Notes: generated by a model not told the origin, from the letters alone. A stretch of 64,000 nt of DNA from Helicoverpa zea (GCF_022581195.2 NC_061461.1:10788001-10852000); one strand, 5' to 3'. Numbered from the stretch's first letter, positions 9,670 to 20,875 are shown. Numbers and translations: made by a program.

Positions 9670-11596
9670 TTTTTTTATTTCATTTTGTCGTGTGAGAGTT
9701 TTTTTATGCCAAAAGGGAGGAAAATTAATTATTTTTATTCATCATTTCTGGTCACGTAAGGGATCTTAAAAAGTTGATGGGAAGGAAAATTAAAGGTAAA
9801 CTTGAAACTGCCATTTCAGATTTTTGCTTTGTTTTTTTACGTACAAGTGCTTGCTTGAATACATTTTTTTCTGAAATAACGTAGCTTATAGAGAAAAGCT
9901 TTTTGAAGAAGGATAAACTGAAATTGTTAATTCCCGCATGAGTTTTTTTTATATCAGAATCCATAAAAATAGTCACTGTAGATAAAATAAAAACATACTA
10001 CCCAAAGACGCTTAAAAATCTACACACCGAAGAAGTTGTTAAAAACGAACAAACTAAAAATATTTCTCGAAGCTTACAAGAAAATAAAAACTAAAATAAA
10101 ACTAGCGAACAGGCAGTAAAACTCTTAAACCGTTTACGAGCAATGACGAGACTTATAGCTATATAGTATAATTGCAATAAAGCTACTTTCACAGTTTCAC
10201 TGCTACTAAAGTGTCACAATACCTAAAGATCCCATTAAACTTTGGCAATTTCTAACTTTTCCTATTAGGCTTACTACACACATATCGTTCTTACATGTTA
10301 CGAATACTTGTGTATGGTCGTTTATTGAAAGTTCGTGTGTAGCTTTTTTAGATTTATTATCTTGAGTGTCAGTAATTTTGCTTGGGATTTTTTTTCAGCT
10401 ATCTTGTGCTTTGTAAACCTTCATCACTACGTCAAGAAATCATTAAGTTAGAAAGTTTATTACCTTGTCTTCTGCTTTGAAACCAAAACTAGAACTCTAA
10501 AATTTACATTTGCTATTCAGGCTTGACTCGAGTACTTATCTATTAAAGAAATTTTCACCTACCATAATGGCAAAGGACGTATTTATAAGTGTTCCTTTGC
10601 CTACATAATCCTAAAAAGGATCAACACGAACATAATTACTAGCTTCAAAAAACCTCGAAGCTAAGCCAGCTTAGAAAGCAAAAGGAGTCGATAAAATTTT
10701 ACGTGATTACATATCTTTTTTCTCAAAGACACACTTATCTAGAATGTTATTTTGTGCTAGAAATACGTTTATTGCTGTATTATTCCTCAGTTGAGCTAGA
10801 CTTAAGTAAGTCGATATAAACGTTAGAGGTTTTTCTATAGACAGATTTTCGTCAGACGTGGCTTATAACATTAGTGTGTTATTAAACTTTCTTGTATCCA
10901 TTATTAATGTTGAAGTTAATATGAAAAGAAAAGAAAATATATTTATGTTTGAGAAGTAGGTATATTGCTTTCTGGTTGTATATAATTTTTTTTCTGCCTT
11001 TGATTATTTTTACCTAGTACTAGTTATTTCGAAATGAAATGGTGAAAAAGTCTTCAACGTTATATTACTAACAGTTAATTCTCGGACAGGTGACCATTCT
11101 TTATCGAAAAACCATTCTGGTTGTCACTTGTCCAAAAAAGTCTGGCTAGTACAAGGTTCAATTTATCGCTCCAAATAAAGTAATATGAAATTACTTTGGT
11201 TCAGACACACTATTCTTTACATAGTTGGAGAAAATGACATAAGTAATGGTAAGTACCTAACACACGAGCTTAGCTTTCATTTATTTATTTTCGTAGATAT
11301 TTACATATTTACAATAAACCTAAAAAACCATCCTATTAAAAAAGTACTAAAACTAAAAAAGCAGCATAATTTTTTTTCCATCTCTGTCGGATATAATGTC
11401 GAATAGCTATGCTTCAGCAAATATGTTATCGGAAGATATAGAAAACTCCCATCACTATCATCTGCCTAGCCTTTTCTGAACTATGTGCGAGTGTTTCACT
11501 AGGTCCGACTGCTTATCTGACGTCTTCAACCTAGTTACTATCTTACTAAGTAAGTCTAATTGTTCTTAAAAGATCGGTCTATGTAGGTTTAGCAGG
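9670..11596. other. Anonymous non-coding stretch
   Basis: Nearly 2 kb of AT-rich DNA with short stop-riddled frames only. No termini, tandem arrays or RNA genes seen. Confidence 0.5.
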
Positions 11597-11775
11597 GCAC
11601 ATCAGGGCCAAGACTTGCAGGAGCTGCGGGATTGTTAGAAAGCGTTACCACGGCCCTGGTATATAAAGGGCTTAAGAAGGAATATGATGGGTTTTAGTCA
11701 GTAAGATTCTGACACTCCCTCGAGCTGCTAACCCACAGCAGCAGGAGTCATTTGATGATTTCTTATAAAAAAAAG
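11597..11775 (+). mobile_element. Old copy of the poly(A) 'GCGGGTTGTTCG' SINE
   Basis: Diverged copy of the family at 28907, 38796 and 61981: recognisable by GAGCTGCGGGATTGTTAG, CCACGGCCCTGGTATATAAA, TTTTAGTCAGTAAGATTCTG and CATTTGATGATTTCTTATAAAAAA. More substitutions than the other copies, so probably an early insertion. Confidence 0.65.
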
Positions 11776-12826
11776 GTCTAGGCAGGTTGTTCAGTTTTAT
11801 GCTCAAGGTAAACAGGTGGCAAGCGAAAATTCGCAGAAACATTGAACATAAATACCATGGAGTTTAAACTAGTATCGGTTCAAAAGCCCCTTGATTCCTT
11901 AAACCTTATTATAAAGACATTTATTTAAGTCCCTCTTATCTGATAGCGATAAGTGTTCTCTTTAGCTTTGAAGAATAAAAGGGATAAATTAGATTTTAAA
12001 TATCGCTTTTAGCGTTTGGCATTTCATTTTCGGTTATATTGTGGAAATGTGTTTGTTTGGATAATTAGGTTGTACTTATTTAGATCTTAAGTTTGTACTT
12101 GTTAAAATCCTAAGTTTAAATATTGGCCATTCAAGGTAACTTTATACTTGTTTCAAAGCTGTATATCTCAATGGCGTTTACATGAGGTCATCATCCTCAA
12201 GCTATTTTATATCTGTCCGTCGGAGGAAAACATAATGTCACAATGCTTGATTAATATTTTACAAGGTACGTATTCAAATATAATATAGACTAAACCGTAA
12301 AAAAAACTCCGTTGAATGAAAATTCATTCAAGGAAAATATGTATGCTGTAAAAATTGCACGAAGTAAGATGTATAAGAGGTTAAGAACTCAACTTTGCAA
12401 AACCGGCTTCTAAAACTCCAATCCACGAAACCAACTACCTTATAACAAACACATCTTAAATAACGAAACAACTCTTTTAAATCAGGATTCCAATTCAGCA
12501 AAACACTACAGTATTGTACTTCCAGATTAAATTAAAGCTACTGAAATGCATAGTGGTATTGCGTTAAATCGCTGTACTATCGAAAATAGCTGGCTAAAAT
12601 AAATAGCTATTTAAACGAATAACCGTGGTGAATGTTTGGCTATCCTGTTATTTACACTAAGCTTGAAATGCATGAGATGATTCTAAATGCTGTTTTGAAT
12701 GCTTAATTTTATTGTATTTTGCTTTAAAAGGCTGTTTTCTTATTTTCTAGCTTTTTTAAACTGCATGTCGATTCTATAAAATATCACAACTCACTTCGAC
12801 ATCACTCTCACTTCGACTTCGATCTA
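11776..12826. other. Anonymous non-coding stretch
   Basis: No gene, RNA or repeat recognised in about 1 kb of AT-rich sequence. Confidence 0.5.
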
Positions 12827-13148
12827 AAGGTAGAATTCCGTGGACGCGACAATAGTCAACCTTTGAAAATGTATGGCACCGTTGTCGAGGCCCGTGACAG
12901 TCGCGCGCGGCCGACGAATTTCGTAAGCTGCTCGCGGCATTGTCAAAAATTTAATTCTGGTTTTACTAAAATTCTATAGATGTTATTAAGCGCTAGACCA
13001 TGTTGAGAAGCGTACGGCCGCGAGCGGCTCACGAAATTCGTCGTCCGCGCGCGACTGTCGCAGCCCTCGGCAGCGGTGCCATACATTTTCATAGGTTGAC
13101 TTTTGTCGCGCGCGGCTGCGACAATCGCGACCCACGGAATTCTACCTT
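12827..13148. mobile_element. Long inverted-repeat (foldback/MITE) element, GC-rich arms
   Basis: The left end AAGGTAGAATTCCGTGG is repeated in inverse at the right end. Inside, long blocks also pair: AAAATGTATGGCACCG, GACAGTCGCGCGCGG and GACGAATTTCGT are each matched by inverted partners on the other side of a short AT-rich centre near 12950-12995. Arms are about 120-150 bp with a small rearrangement. No coding capacity. Flanking bases do not give a clean target duplication, so the superfamily is undecided. It lies about 120 bp from the Harbinger element. Confidence 0.7.
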
Positions 13149-13987
13149 AAAGTTTCGTGATTGACATTGTCAAACTACACTAGCGCTTCACTATCGAGCG
13201 AGTTGACAAGTTGAACTAAATCAAAGTCGAGATTTTGACAGATTTGTCAAAATCTGTCTATCTATAGGGGAGGTAGGGGAGAGATGGACAGTTGGGAGAC
13301 ATGATCAAATCAGAATAAAAGGGGGGTCCTTTTATTCTGATTTCTGATCATAGTTTTGTTTTTTTTTAATTGGGTAGTTTACGTTACCGACTGGTAACGG
13401 TGTTCATCCATAGACTATCTGTCATTTCTGTGAGTTGTCAAGAACAAACACTCGTAAAAGTACTTAAATATTTTGTTGCGGTTTCGGATCGTTATAAAGA
13501 GAAAACTAATGAAAGGTATTTTCTATTATTAATTATTGATTGTCAAAATCTCCAGTTACAATTATAGTAAGTCGATGCAATCCACACCTATTATACCTTT
13601 AGAAGAGAGTACTACAGCAATAGTTAATGGGCCCCACGTTTTTATTTTAGTCTAATATGACCGGGACCACCTACGTAGGTTGACAGGTAAGTAACTATTT
13701 TTTATTTTCTAGTTTTCAGTGCACATAAGATAAAACCGTTTAACTTAAAAGTTTTTTTACCGATTTTTTTTTTCATAAACTAAGTCAAAAGTGTCCAATG
13801 CTCTCTATGGTAGGGAGGCTTTTCTTCGTCAGTGAAAATTTGTGAGGTTATAAATCTGCGCGAAAAATCCTTTATAGAATCTTGTTTCAGGTACCGTTGC
13901 CAACTTGATCTAGAGACTATTATATTTAAAATAGTGTTTAAATAAAGTTCTAAGTGTTTTAAAGTGATTAAGTGCCTACATTTAACG

Positions 13988-15620
13988 ATGGCTAGAATGT
14001 TTTTGCTTAAATCTTTATTAGAAGAAGCTCATGCTTTAGATAATTTAGAAAAGCGTCAACAATCTGCTAGAATTCGTAGTTTACCTTTATTAACTCGCGA
14101 TGATGACTATGTGAGCATATATAGATTGTCAAAGGAGCTAATTGACCAACTGGAGTCTGATTTACTGCCCCTGATAAAGCCCACAAAACGTCGAGGCAAA
14201 GGACTTACAACTCGTGTAAAAGTAAGTATTGACACAGTTTATAGTTGAAAAATTGTAATCAAGCACACAATAATAAGAAAAACACTTAGTTCTTAATAAG
14301 GAGTATTCCCTTTATGTGGTTTCCCCGCCAGCTGATATGTTTTCAAAAGCCTCTGTACTTCAGTTATAATATTGGTATTCTCTTAAGCATGAAAATAACC
14401 AAATTGGTCTCAATTTTGTTTTCACTAAATCCAGATAAAGTAGGTATTACATTTTTTATTGATTTATTGTTTCACAGATACTATGTACTTTATCATTCTT
14501 GGCTAGTGGCAGTTACCAGAAGGTTATTAAAGAGGGCATCAGAACTTATTTATCGCAACCGTCTGCATCTCGTTGCATAAATGAAGTAGTGGAAGCTCTG
14601 AACAATCCGGCCGTAGTAAAAAAATATATAAGGTTTCCTCAAAATCAGCAAGAAAGGCAAATTTTAAAAGAAAGGTTAGTACCTAGATATAATATAATTT
14701 TAATATTATTATAATTAAACTGACCCTTTTATTTTTACAGTTGATCATGTTAGTGATTATTGTAAATTACAGGTTCTACAAAAGGTTTGGGTTTCCAGCC
14801 ACCATAGGCTGTATTGATGGCACTCTGGTGGCAATGAAGAGACCAGCAGAGAACGAAGAACGGTTTTACTGCCGCAAAGGCTACCATGCAAGAAATGTGC
14901 AATTGGTAAAATGGATTTCAATGTTGTAATCAATTATAATTAGGTATAATAGAGTCATTGTAATTTATTTCTTTTTCAGATAACAGATGCAGATTTAAAT
15001 ATTTTACACGTGGATCCCACATATGGAGGAGCTACTCACGATAGCTTCATTTTTAATTATAGTGCTATCAAAGACCATTTAGAGGCATTAACAAATGCTG
15101 GTGAAGAAGTAGTTTTGCTCGGTAAGTAGATCCTTTCCTGACCCTGCTTCAGAATATAAGCCTAATTACTAAGTATAAAAACTACATAGTTATTTTTTTT
15201 TCAGGTGATTCAGGATATGCTCAGCGTGCCTACCTCATGACGCCAATTAGTGGCGCTGAAGAGAATTCCCCTGAAGCTTATTACAATAAGCGTCATTCAA
15301 CTGCTCGCAACTCAGTTGAGAGAACAATAGGCCTCCTAAAAGGACGATTTAGGTGCTTATTAGTACACAGAGTACTCGACTACCATCCAGATGTAGTTGC
15401 AAAAATAGTAATTGCATGTTGTGTTTTGCACAACATGTGCAATCGCGCGGGAATTCCGGCAATCTCTATTTCCGAGGAAGAAAGAGTAGAAGAGCTTGAA
15501 ATAATTGCTGAAGCAACAAGGAGGCAAACTAGAGATTTACCATCCAACGCCGATTTAGCTTTAGGTCAATTACGAAGGCGAAACTTCGTGAATGGGCTTT
15601 GGCGTTCACGTCATAATTAA
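13988..15620 (+). CDS. HARBI1-like (PIF/Harbinger) transposase, five exons
   Basis: Predicted exons 13988-14221, 14478-14674, 14773-14905, 14980-15121 and 15205-15620. All introns are GT-AG, phases agree across every join, and the total of 1122 nt gives 373 aa with no internal stop. The protein should nick and rejoin the transposon ends in the nucleus. Exon 1 has a helical region ending LSKELIDQLESDLLPLIKP, exon 2 the helical segment TLSFLASGSYQKVI. DDE residues: D in ATIGCIDGT (exon 3), D in LLGDSGY (split over exons 4/5), E in RNSVERTIGLLKGRF (exon 5); HARBI1-type CVLHNMCN follows. The ATG at 13988 is the first in frame before the conserved region. The length is near that of HARBI1 (about 350 aa). 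Clear transposon ends argue against a domesticated host gene. Whether it is active cannot be told; a DNA-binding partner protein is normally needed. Confidence 0.88.
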
Positions 15621-15715
15621 TGGGTGCTAATTAAATAGACTTCTTTTTATTATCATTATTCGGCCCAAAAATGTATGTTGGCTTCTAAATTACTAAGTCA
15701 GCCACAATTAACTAT

Positions 15716-15960
15716 GCCGGATTGCTGAACCAGAGGTCTTGGGTTCGATTCCCGGTTCGGTCGACATTTGTGTGATGAGCATGCTTGTTGGCCGTGGTCT
15801 GGGTGTGACAATATGTATCTATACTAATATTATAAAGAGGAAAACTTTGTTTGTTTGGTTGTAATGGATAAACTCAAAAACTACTGGACCAATTTTAAAT
15901 ATTCTTTCAATAATCTTAGCTGATGTTTATTTTGTTTTGATTGAAAAAAATAAAAAAATA
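15716..15960 (+). mobile_element. tRNA-derived SINE piece joined to a lepidopteran repeat fragment
   Basis: Contains GGGTTCGATTCCCGGTTCGG (a B box) and GATGAGCATGCTTGTTGGCC, the same family as the minus-strand copy at 18330-18566. From about 15818 it runs into ACTAATATTATAAAGAGGAA and an AAACTACTGGACCAATTTT segment, a terminal part of the widespread lepidopteran repeat also found at 53657 and 59935. It lies 3' of the transposase gene, inside the Harbinger element. Confidence 0.65.
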
Positions 15961-16004
15961 AACTTATGTAAATTAGCTTATTTATTGTTCAACCACCTAT
16001 AACA

Positions 16005-16255
16005 ATTTACCTAGTTTAGGACCTCGAAGTTTAGTTTAGGCCGAAGCCAAACGCTGAATCCCTTTTGAGACAACTTTAATCTAAAAATTCTGTCCCTCTC
16101 TGCACTCCTCTCCAGAAAGGACTGCATGATCTGCGTATTCAATCTTTGTATCTCCAGCTGCTGTTCTTCCAACCTCAGGAATCTCTCAGTATATCTCTCT
16201 TGCTGACAGTATTCTACTTGTGTAGCCCTTTCATTTGATACCCATATTGAGGGGG
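16005..16255 (-). pseudogene. Possible tail of the Harbinger partner (Myb-like) gene
   Basis: On the minus strand a frame runs from about 16255 to a TAG near 16010 and includes QQERYTERFLRLEEQQLEIQ and NTQIMQSFLERSAERDR, an amphipathic, glutamine/glutamate-rich coiled segment. Partner proteins of PIF/Harbinger transposases commonly end in such a helix, and convergent orientation to the transposase is usual. No Myb/SANT domain is found between here and the right terminus, so the DNA-binding half is lost if this reading is right. The final codons (LSQKGFSVWL) fall in a segment shared with repeats at 18190 and 35310, so the end may instead come from a LINE. Confidence 0.35.
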
Positions 16256-16577
16256 CTGTGCCATTTTGTGCCGGCGGCCATATTGGATTTAATTAAAGGT
16301 GTATACAAAATTTCAGACCAATCGGTTGACAGGAAGAGGGTGAAATTTGAATTACTAAATTTGATCCAAGAATAAATAATAAAACAAACGGGGTGAGCTA
16401 AATAAAACCGTTTAAATATCTCGTAATGTTGAAACTGATTGTAATTTTTAGGAAAGCTCTTTCATTATATCTAGCCGAATATAAGAAATGGCAATAAAAG
16501 TTGATAATGATCTGTAAAATCTGATTTTTTATGCAATAAATTGTGAAAAAGTGCCCATCCCTCCCCTACCTCCCCTA

Positions 16578-17584
16578 AAGTATGAAATGACATTACGAAT
16601 CGAAGTGAAATGCGAGTTGTTGATCGAGTTTTATAGAATCCCAGTACTGTTCTCTGCACATGATAGTAATAATAAATTTGCAAAAATGAGCTTGTGGCTT
16701 AGATAATTTTATTGTTGATTCTCAATCTACCCAGTGCACTTATGATGAAGCTAGCCAAGAGATAGACAAATCCAGATAAAAATACATAAATATACTTTAT
16801 TGTGGAGATTATACATTATACACGATGCATTTGAAAGTCAGTTCCTTAAACCAATGTCCACCACGTGCTCTATCCAAGTAATGATTAGTAACACAATTGA
16901 TTAACAAGTAAACAACAAGCTAACAGTATTACATCCTATTCCGTAGATTTTCCAGAACCAATAAAAAAAAAAAACATGCACCCAGAATTTGTCTTTAATT
17001 TTCTCAACTAAATACTTTAGCAGAGTTTCCTTTAAGTTCCGTCGACAAAGATAAATGGTAGTAAGGTTTGCATCCAGATAGTATACCGAACTTTTGTCCA
17101 TGATACCTCGAAGTTTTCCTCTGTTTTCCTCCACTTCAGGTGAGAGTATATAAATTCTTAGTCTCCATGAATTTCTCCAAGCTTTTTCGGTCTTGTCAGC
17201 GTTTTAATTCTTTAAGTAAAATTTTCTCAGAGCTGTTTATGCGCTAGTGTTTTATTGATGCGCTTTTATTTTATTTCTTAGTTACTGGATACGGGCTTTA
17301 TTTTATGTTGTTTAGCTAGTTACGTATTAGGTTCTTTGTGAACTTTTATTTTGTTTATGCAGTGCAGTAAATGCTACTCTTGAAGCATGTAGTTTATATA
17401 CATATGCATAGCAAAAATATTGATATATCCAAATAGAGGAGAGAGATTTTTCAGGTAATAATTTGAGTAAGCTACGATTTTTCAATCATCATTTACCTTC
17501 TATCTGAGTAGCAAATATGGCGATTTGACATATCTCTATACAGCATTTCAAAACGTCAAACATATTCTTCAGATAATAATAATA
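16578..17584. other. Anonymous non-coding stretch
   Basis: About 1 kb of AT-rich sequence, ending in a (TAA)n microsatellite at about 17573-17590. No gene supported. Confidence 0.5.
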
Positions 17585-18310
17585 ATAATAAGCCCCGCAG
17601 GGCATCTGAGGCGGATGACGGGGAGTAGCGACCCCGCGGGGCTATATATCCGAGTGCTCCAGGGAGAGTATACTGTCCCCCATCTCCGGCTTGCCGGAGT
17701 GAAGCATGACGGGGGATAGGTCTCCCGCCTCTTGGCTTGCCTTCATCGGCCGGTCAGAGTGGAGTCGCTAGAGCAAGGTTAGTCCTGCTCGGAGGGTAGG
17801 TGCCTCGTGGTAAGTGGCGAGTGGGCCGGTGATGCTGGACCCACAGGGAGCGCGTGATCTGCGTTTAAAGTCCGCCGAGGTATCCTCACCCTTCTCAGCC
17901 GCTCATGTCCCTGTTGCCCTCTTGTTGCTTTTCAGTGACTGATTCCCGGGGGCCCAGTAAGTGAGTTGGCGAGTCTCCACCTGCCATTTTAACATGTGTT
18001 TAATACATTGTCATCGGCAGGTGCCATAGTTCACGTAGTTTCCCCATTCCTAGTCCATTAGCATCCCATCACAATAGCCCAAGTAGTTTTCATCCATAGT
18101 TAGCAATAGTTTAGCACAGAACCGGGGATTGTCCTTGGGTACATTTCTATAGTGTATACAGGAATAATCGTCGGTTTTGTGTCACCATTTCATTAAAGTT
18201 GTCTCAAAAGGGCTTCAGCGTGTTGGCTTCGGCCCCACGTTCGCCTCCCAAAAATCCGGGACTCTATAGTCCCGAGGTCTGGAAGAGACATACATAAAAT
18301 AATAATAATA
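17585..18310 (+). mobile_element. GC-rich retroelement copy with (AAT)n ends
   Basis: A 700-bp island far richer in GC than its surroundings, preceded by (ATA)n and ending in (AATAAT)n. It starts AGCCCCGCAGGG with an inverted CCCCGCGGGGCT 40 bp on, and its last 110 bp (TGTCACCATTTCATTAAAG to GTCCCGAGGTCTGG) recur at 35294-35403 and in part at 16020-16090. Flanking trinucleotide tracts fit target-primed insertion with a simple tail. No coding frame is evident, so it is a non-autonomous retroelement or the 3' untranslated end of a LINE. Confidence 0.55.
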
Positions 18311-18329
18311 ATAATGTCGGGACACCTTT

Positions 18330-18566
18330 TTCACACACGGTCGGTTAGCCCCATGGTAAGTTATTTATTAACTTGTGTTATGGGTGCTAACACAACTGAT
18401 AAACTACATGTAGCTACATATATACATATTTATAAATACATATCATAACACCCAGACCACGGCCAACAAGCATGCTCATCACACAAATGTCGACCGAACC
18501 GGGAATCGAACCCGGGACCTCAGGTTCGGCAGTCCGGCATGGTGACCATTGCGCCATCGAGGTCGT
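18330..18566 (-). mobile_element. tRNA-derived SINE with A and B boxes
   Basis: Reading the minus strand from 18566: GACCTCGATGGCGCAATGG (A-box-like TGGCGCAATGG), then 30 nt on GGGTTCGATTCCCGGTTCGG (B box at about 18501-18513), then GATGAGCATGCTTGTTGGCC and a body ending in ACTTACCATGGGGCTAACC. The spacing of the boxes is that of a tRNA-derived promoter. This is a SINE head, not a functional tRNA gene: no cloverleaf acceptor stem is formed. Confidence 0.7.
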
Positions 18567-18950
18567 CAAATAAAAAGGAAAAACCGGACTTTTGTAAAAT
18601 CTTAAGCCGTAGAAGAGAGAACTCTGACGATTTTTCTTAAGAAGCTCGTTTCGAACAGTTAACTCATGCTACAAGCACCATAAGAGTAGAATAGCCAAAA
18701 AAGATTTCATTTTCCAAATGAAACAAGTAAACTTGACCCATGTATAATAATTTAGCATTAGATAATTTATAGCCGGAATACTGATTTATTGTTTTGGGTT
18801 CTGGCTAAATGCTAAATTGGATATTATTATTAAAACAATAGGTATGGGTATCAAAATGAGCTAATTCGCACAATTGTTTCTGTTGGCCTTATTATATTGA
18901 TTTGATACTCAACAAGCTTTGATATTTTTACACGTAGGTAGCCCCTTAAA

Positions 18951-19174
18951 CTGTAGGTCCCGGCTGTCATTAAACATCCTTGGCAGTCGTTACGGGTAGT
19001 CAGAAGCCAGAAAGTCTGACACTAGTCTAACCAAGGGGTATCGGGTTGCCCGGGTAACTGGGTTGAGGAGGTCAGATAGGCAGTCGCTTCTTGTAAAGCA
19101 CTGGTACTCAGCTGAATCCGGTTAGACTGGAAGCCGACCCCAACATAGTTTGGGAAATGGCTCGGAGGATGATG
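18951..19174 (+). mobile_element. Noctuid-type SINE (GTAGGTCCCGGCTGTCAT family)
   Basis: Body CTGTAGGTCCCGGCTGTCAT to CTCGGAGGATGATG. Flanked by a perfect 11-bp duplication AGCCCCTTAAA (18940-18950 and 19175-19185), proving a single retrotransposition event. Called SINE-A below; related copies lie at 27794, 37555, 39425, 44329, 45745 and 47323. Confidence 0.85.
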
Positions 19175-19659
19175 AGCCCCTTAAAAGTAGCCTAATACCA
19201 TCTCCATGGAAACTATCAATGGTTAAAAACAATATAAACTCTAGCCATCTTAATATAAAACGTGGTCTTAAAGAGTAACCGGCATTTGAGCCAAATTAAA
19301 ACTATAATTTAATTCGGGATGGTGATAGTTTAAGCCTAGTACTAAAGGTGGTACTTTTTTAAGACCACGTTTTATTCTGACTTCCAAAGGTACATTTTTA
19401 GGCTCAATTGACACGTAAAGTTACCTAACAAAGTTACAATGACAGTAGCATCAACGCGTACCAATGTAGTTACACGTGAAGCGATCGCATACATTTAGTG
19501 ACGGGTTGTGGGCGTGTGGTCACGAGCCTCACTCGGGGCGCAGCCATGTCGCTACATGTCCTAAATAGTAAGGTCTTTGTACTGGTGTTAAATGTTTTGC
19601 ATTCTGTTGCTAATTGATAATTAGTTTGTATCTATCAAACAGTGTTAAAAAACTTTGCC

Positions 19660-19803
19660 TTTTTTTAACGACGTCAAAAATCATCAGATGACCCATCCAG
19701 CGGTGAGGTAGTGTCAGACTCTTACTGACTAAAAACCGTCGTGTTCCGTCGTAGGCCTTTTATGTACCAGGGCCGCGGCAACTCTTTCGAACAATCCTGC
19801 AGC
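19660..19803 (-). mobile_element. Poly(A) SINE copy, minus strand
   Basis: Poly(T) at the left followed by AACGACGTCAAAAATCATCA, CAGACTCTTACTGACTAAAA and GGGCCGCGGCAACTCTTTCG: the reverse complement of the family at 28907 (SINE-B). 5'-truncated near 19803. Confidence 0.75.
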
Positions 19804-19896
19804 AATAGGTAGAGTATATGTAGACACACTATGCCAAAGTTTCGCGGCTGACGACTTATTCAGCTAATATTATGTACCATGGGTAACTAACGTGGA

Positions 19897-20875
19897 AATA
19901 GGCATGATGACAATTTTTTAAATTCCTTTGTATGATGTAGGTATACGTCTATTTTAAATGAAAAATTATTAATTTTAAGAAAATGCGAAGTTTTTTAATC
20001 AAATAATTGCATTTTTCTCTGTCCACTTTGAATCCGGCGCGAAAACGCTTGTTAGTGTCATGTCGTCACTTGTGACGTCACGACTGAAATTACAAGACGC
20101 AAGTAAACAACGCTCGTGCAATAATTAAGTTTTTTGTGTTATTAAATATGAATTTGAAAGTGCATAGGTGTTGTGGGGTCCCCCAGTGTAAGAACACATC
20201 CAAAACAACTCCTGATAAGTTATTTGTGTACGTTCCTCACAATAAAAAAATACGAAACAAGTGGCTTAAACTTGCAAGGCGAGATTCAAAAGCAATATTG
20301 CCCAGGGTACAACTTTATTTTTGTGAAGATCACTTTGATGTAAGTTATTACATAGTTCTCTAGATTCTAGCATAGTTTATAATGTAAATAACTATTTCGA
20401 GGTTAGGTTTCATCTCTCATTGTTTTTTAATTAAACTAGTATACTTACATGGAAGTTTTAACATTTCTAAATTCAGCTGAACAAAAATCTTTATTTGATG
20501 CCAAAAACTTTCCCAGCATTATGATATCAATTCTAGGCAAATTAGCGCTGTTTGCCTTGATAAATCCGGGCTCCATAACTCGTGTTATAAACAATTAATT
20601 AATTAAAAACAAAGATCGCAGTGGAAGTTCACAATAACGAAATGTGACGTTCGCGCGCTTTCGCGCGAGTTGTTTTGAGAGATGACGTCACGAGCTCTGA
20701 TTGGTGTTCAAGATATCATGGCGGATTGCCTTATTTCGTAATTTTATTTTATAAAAATACATATTAATCACATTATTAATAAAGAAAACAATGCGCGTTT
20801 TATATTCCAAGCTTCAAGTTTAATTTAATAAATATATTATTTTAATGATTTTTGATTACTGTCATCATGCCTATT
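19897..20875 (+). mobile_element. Small inverted-terminus element carrying a THAP exon
   Basis: Perfect 15-bp inverted termini AATAGGCATGATGAC (19897-19911) and its complement (20861-20875). The flanking octamers AACGTGGA and CAGGTGCA agree at only five of eight positions, so a target duplication is at best decayed. Inside: a CpG-richer upstream segment with TGACGTCA at 20073-20080, the THAP exon, and a second TGACGTCA at 20683-20690 near CGCGCGCTTTCGCGCG. THAP domains are found at the N-terminus of P-element-type transposases, so a deleted P-like element is the best guess. Confidence 0.6.
20148..20339 (+). pseudogene. THAP-domain first exon (transposase remnant)
   Basis: ATG at 20148 opens 64 codons ending exactly at a consensus donor GAT|GTAAGT. 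The peptide is a THAP zinc finger: Cys9-x4-Cys14, then Trp39 in NKWLKLARR, then Cys59-x2-His62 in FCEDHFD, matching C2CH spacing. THAP domains bind DNA sequence-specifically and head P-element transposases and some host proteins. Upstream lies a CRE-like TGACGTCA 68 bp before the ATG, suggesting the original promoter is kept. No later exon is found before the right terminus about 540 bp downstream, so the gene is truncated here; the AVPTIF part of the THAP domain would have been in the lost exon. Confidence 0.7.

Larger units (their letters stand above)
13267..16575 (+). mobile_element. PIF/Harbinger DNA transposon with intact transposase gene
   Basis: Inverted termini begin GGGGAGGTAGGGGAG at both ends and match for 24 bp with two mismatches (left 13267-13290, right 16552-16575 inverted). 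TA lies at both outer edges (13265-13266, 16576-16577); a three-base TTA/TAA duplication as in classical PIF elements is not seen, so this may be a 2-bp TA type or a mutated flank. Just inside the left end an inverted repeat at about 13301-13350 (TCAGAATAAAAGG with its complement) could form a hairpin. The element carries a five-exon HARBI1-like transposase and, on the other strand, a possible partner-gene tail, and has been invaded by a SINE piece near 15.7 kb. Confidence 0.85.

Noticed and set aside
18495..18566. A tRNA gene (A and B boxes present)
   Set aside because: The boxes belong to the head of a repeated SINE, with a SINE body following; no complete cloverleaf with acceptor stem is formed.
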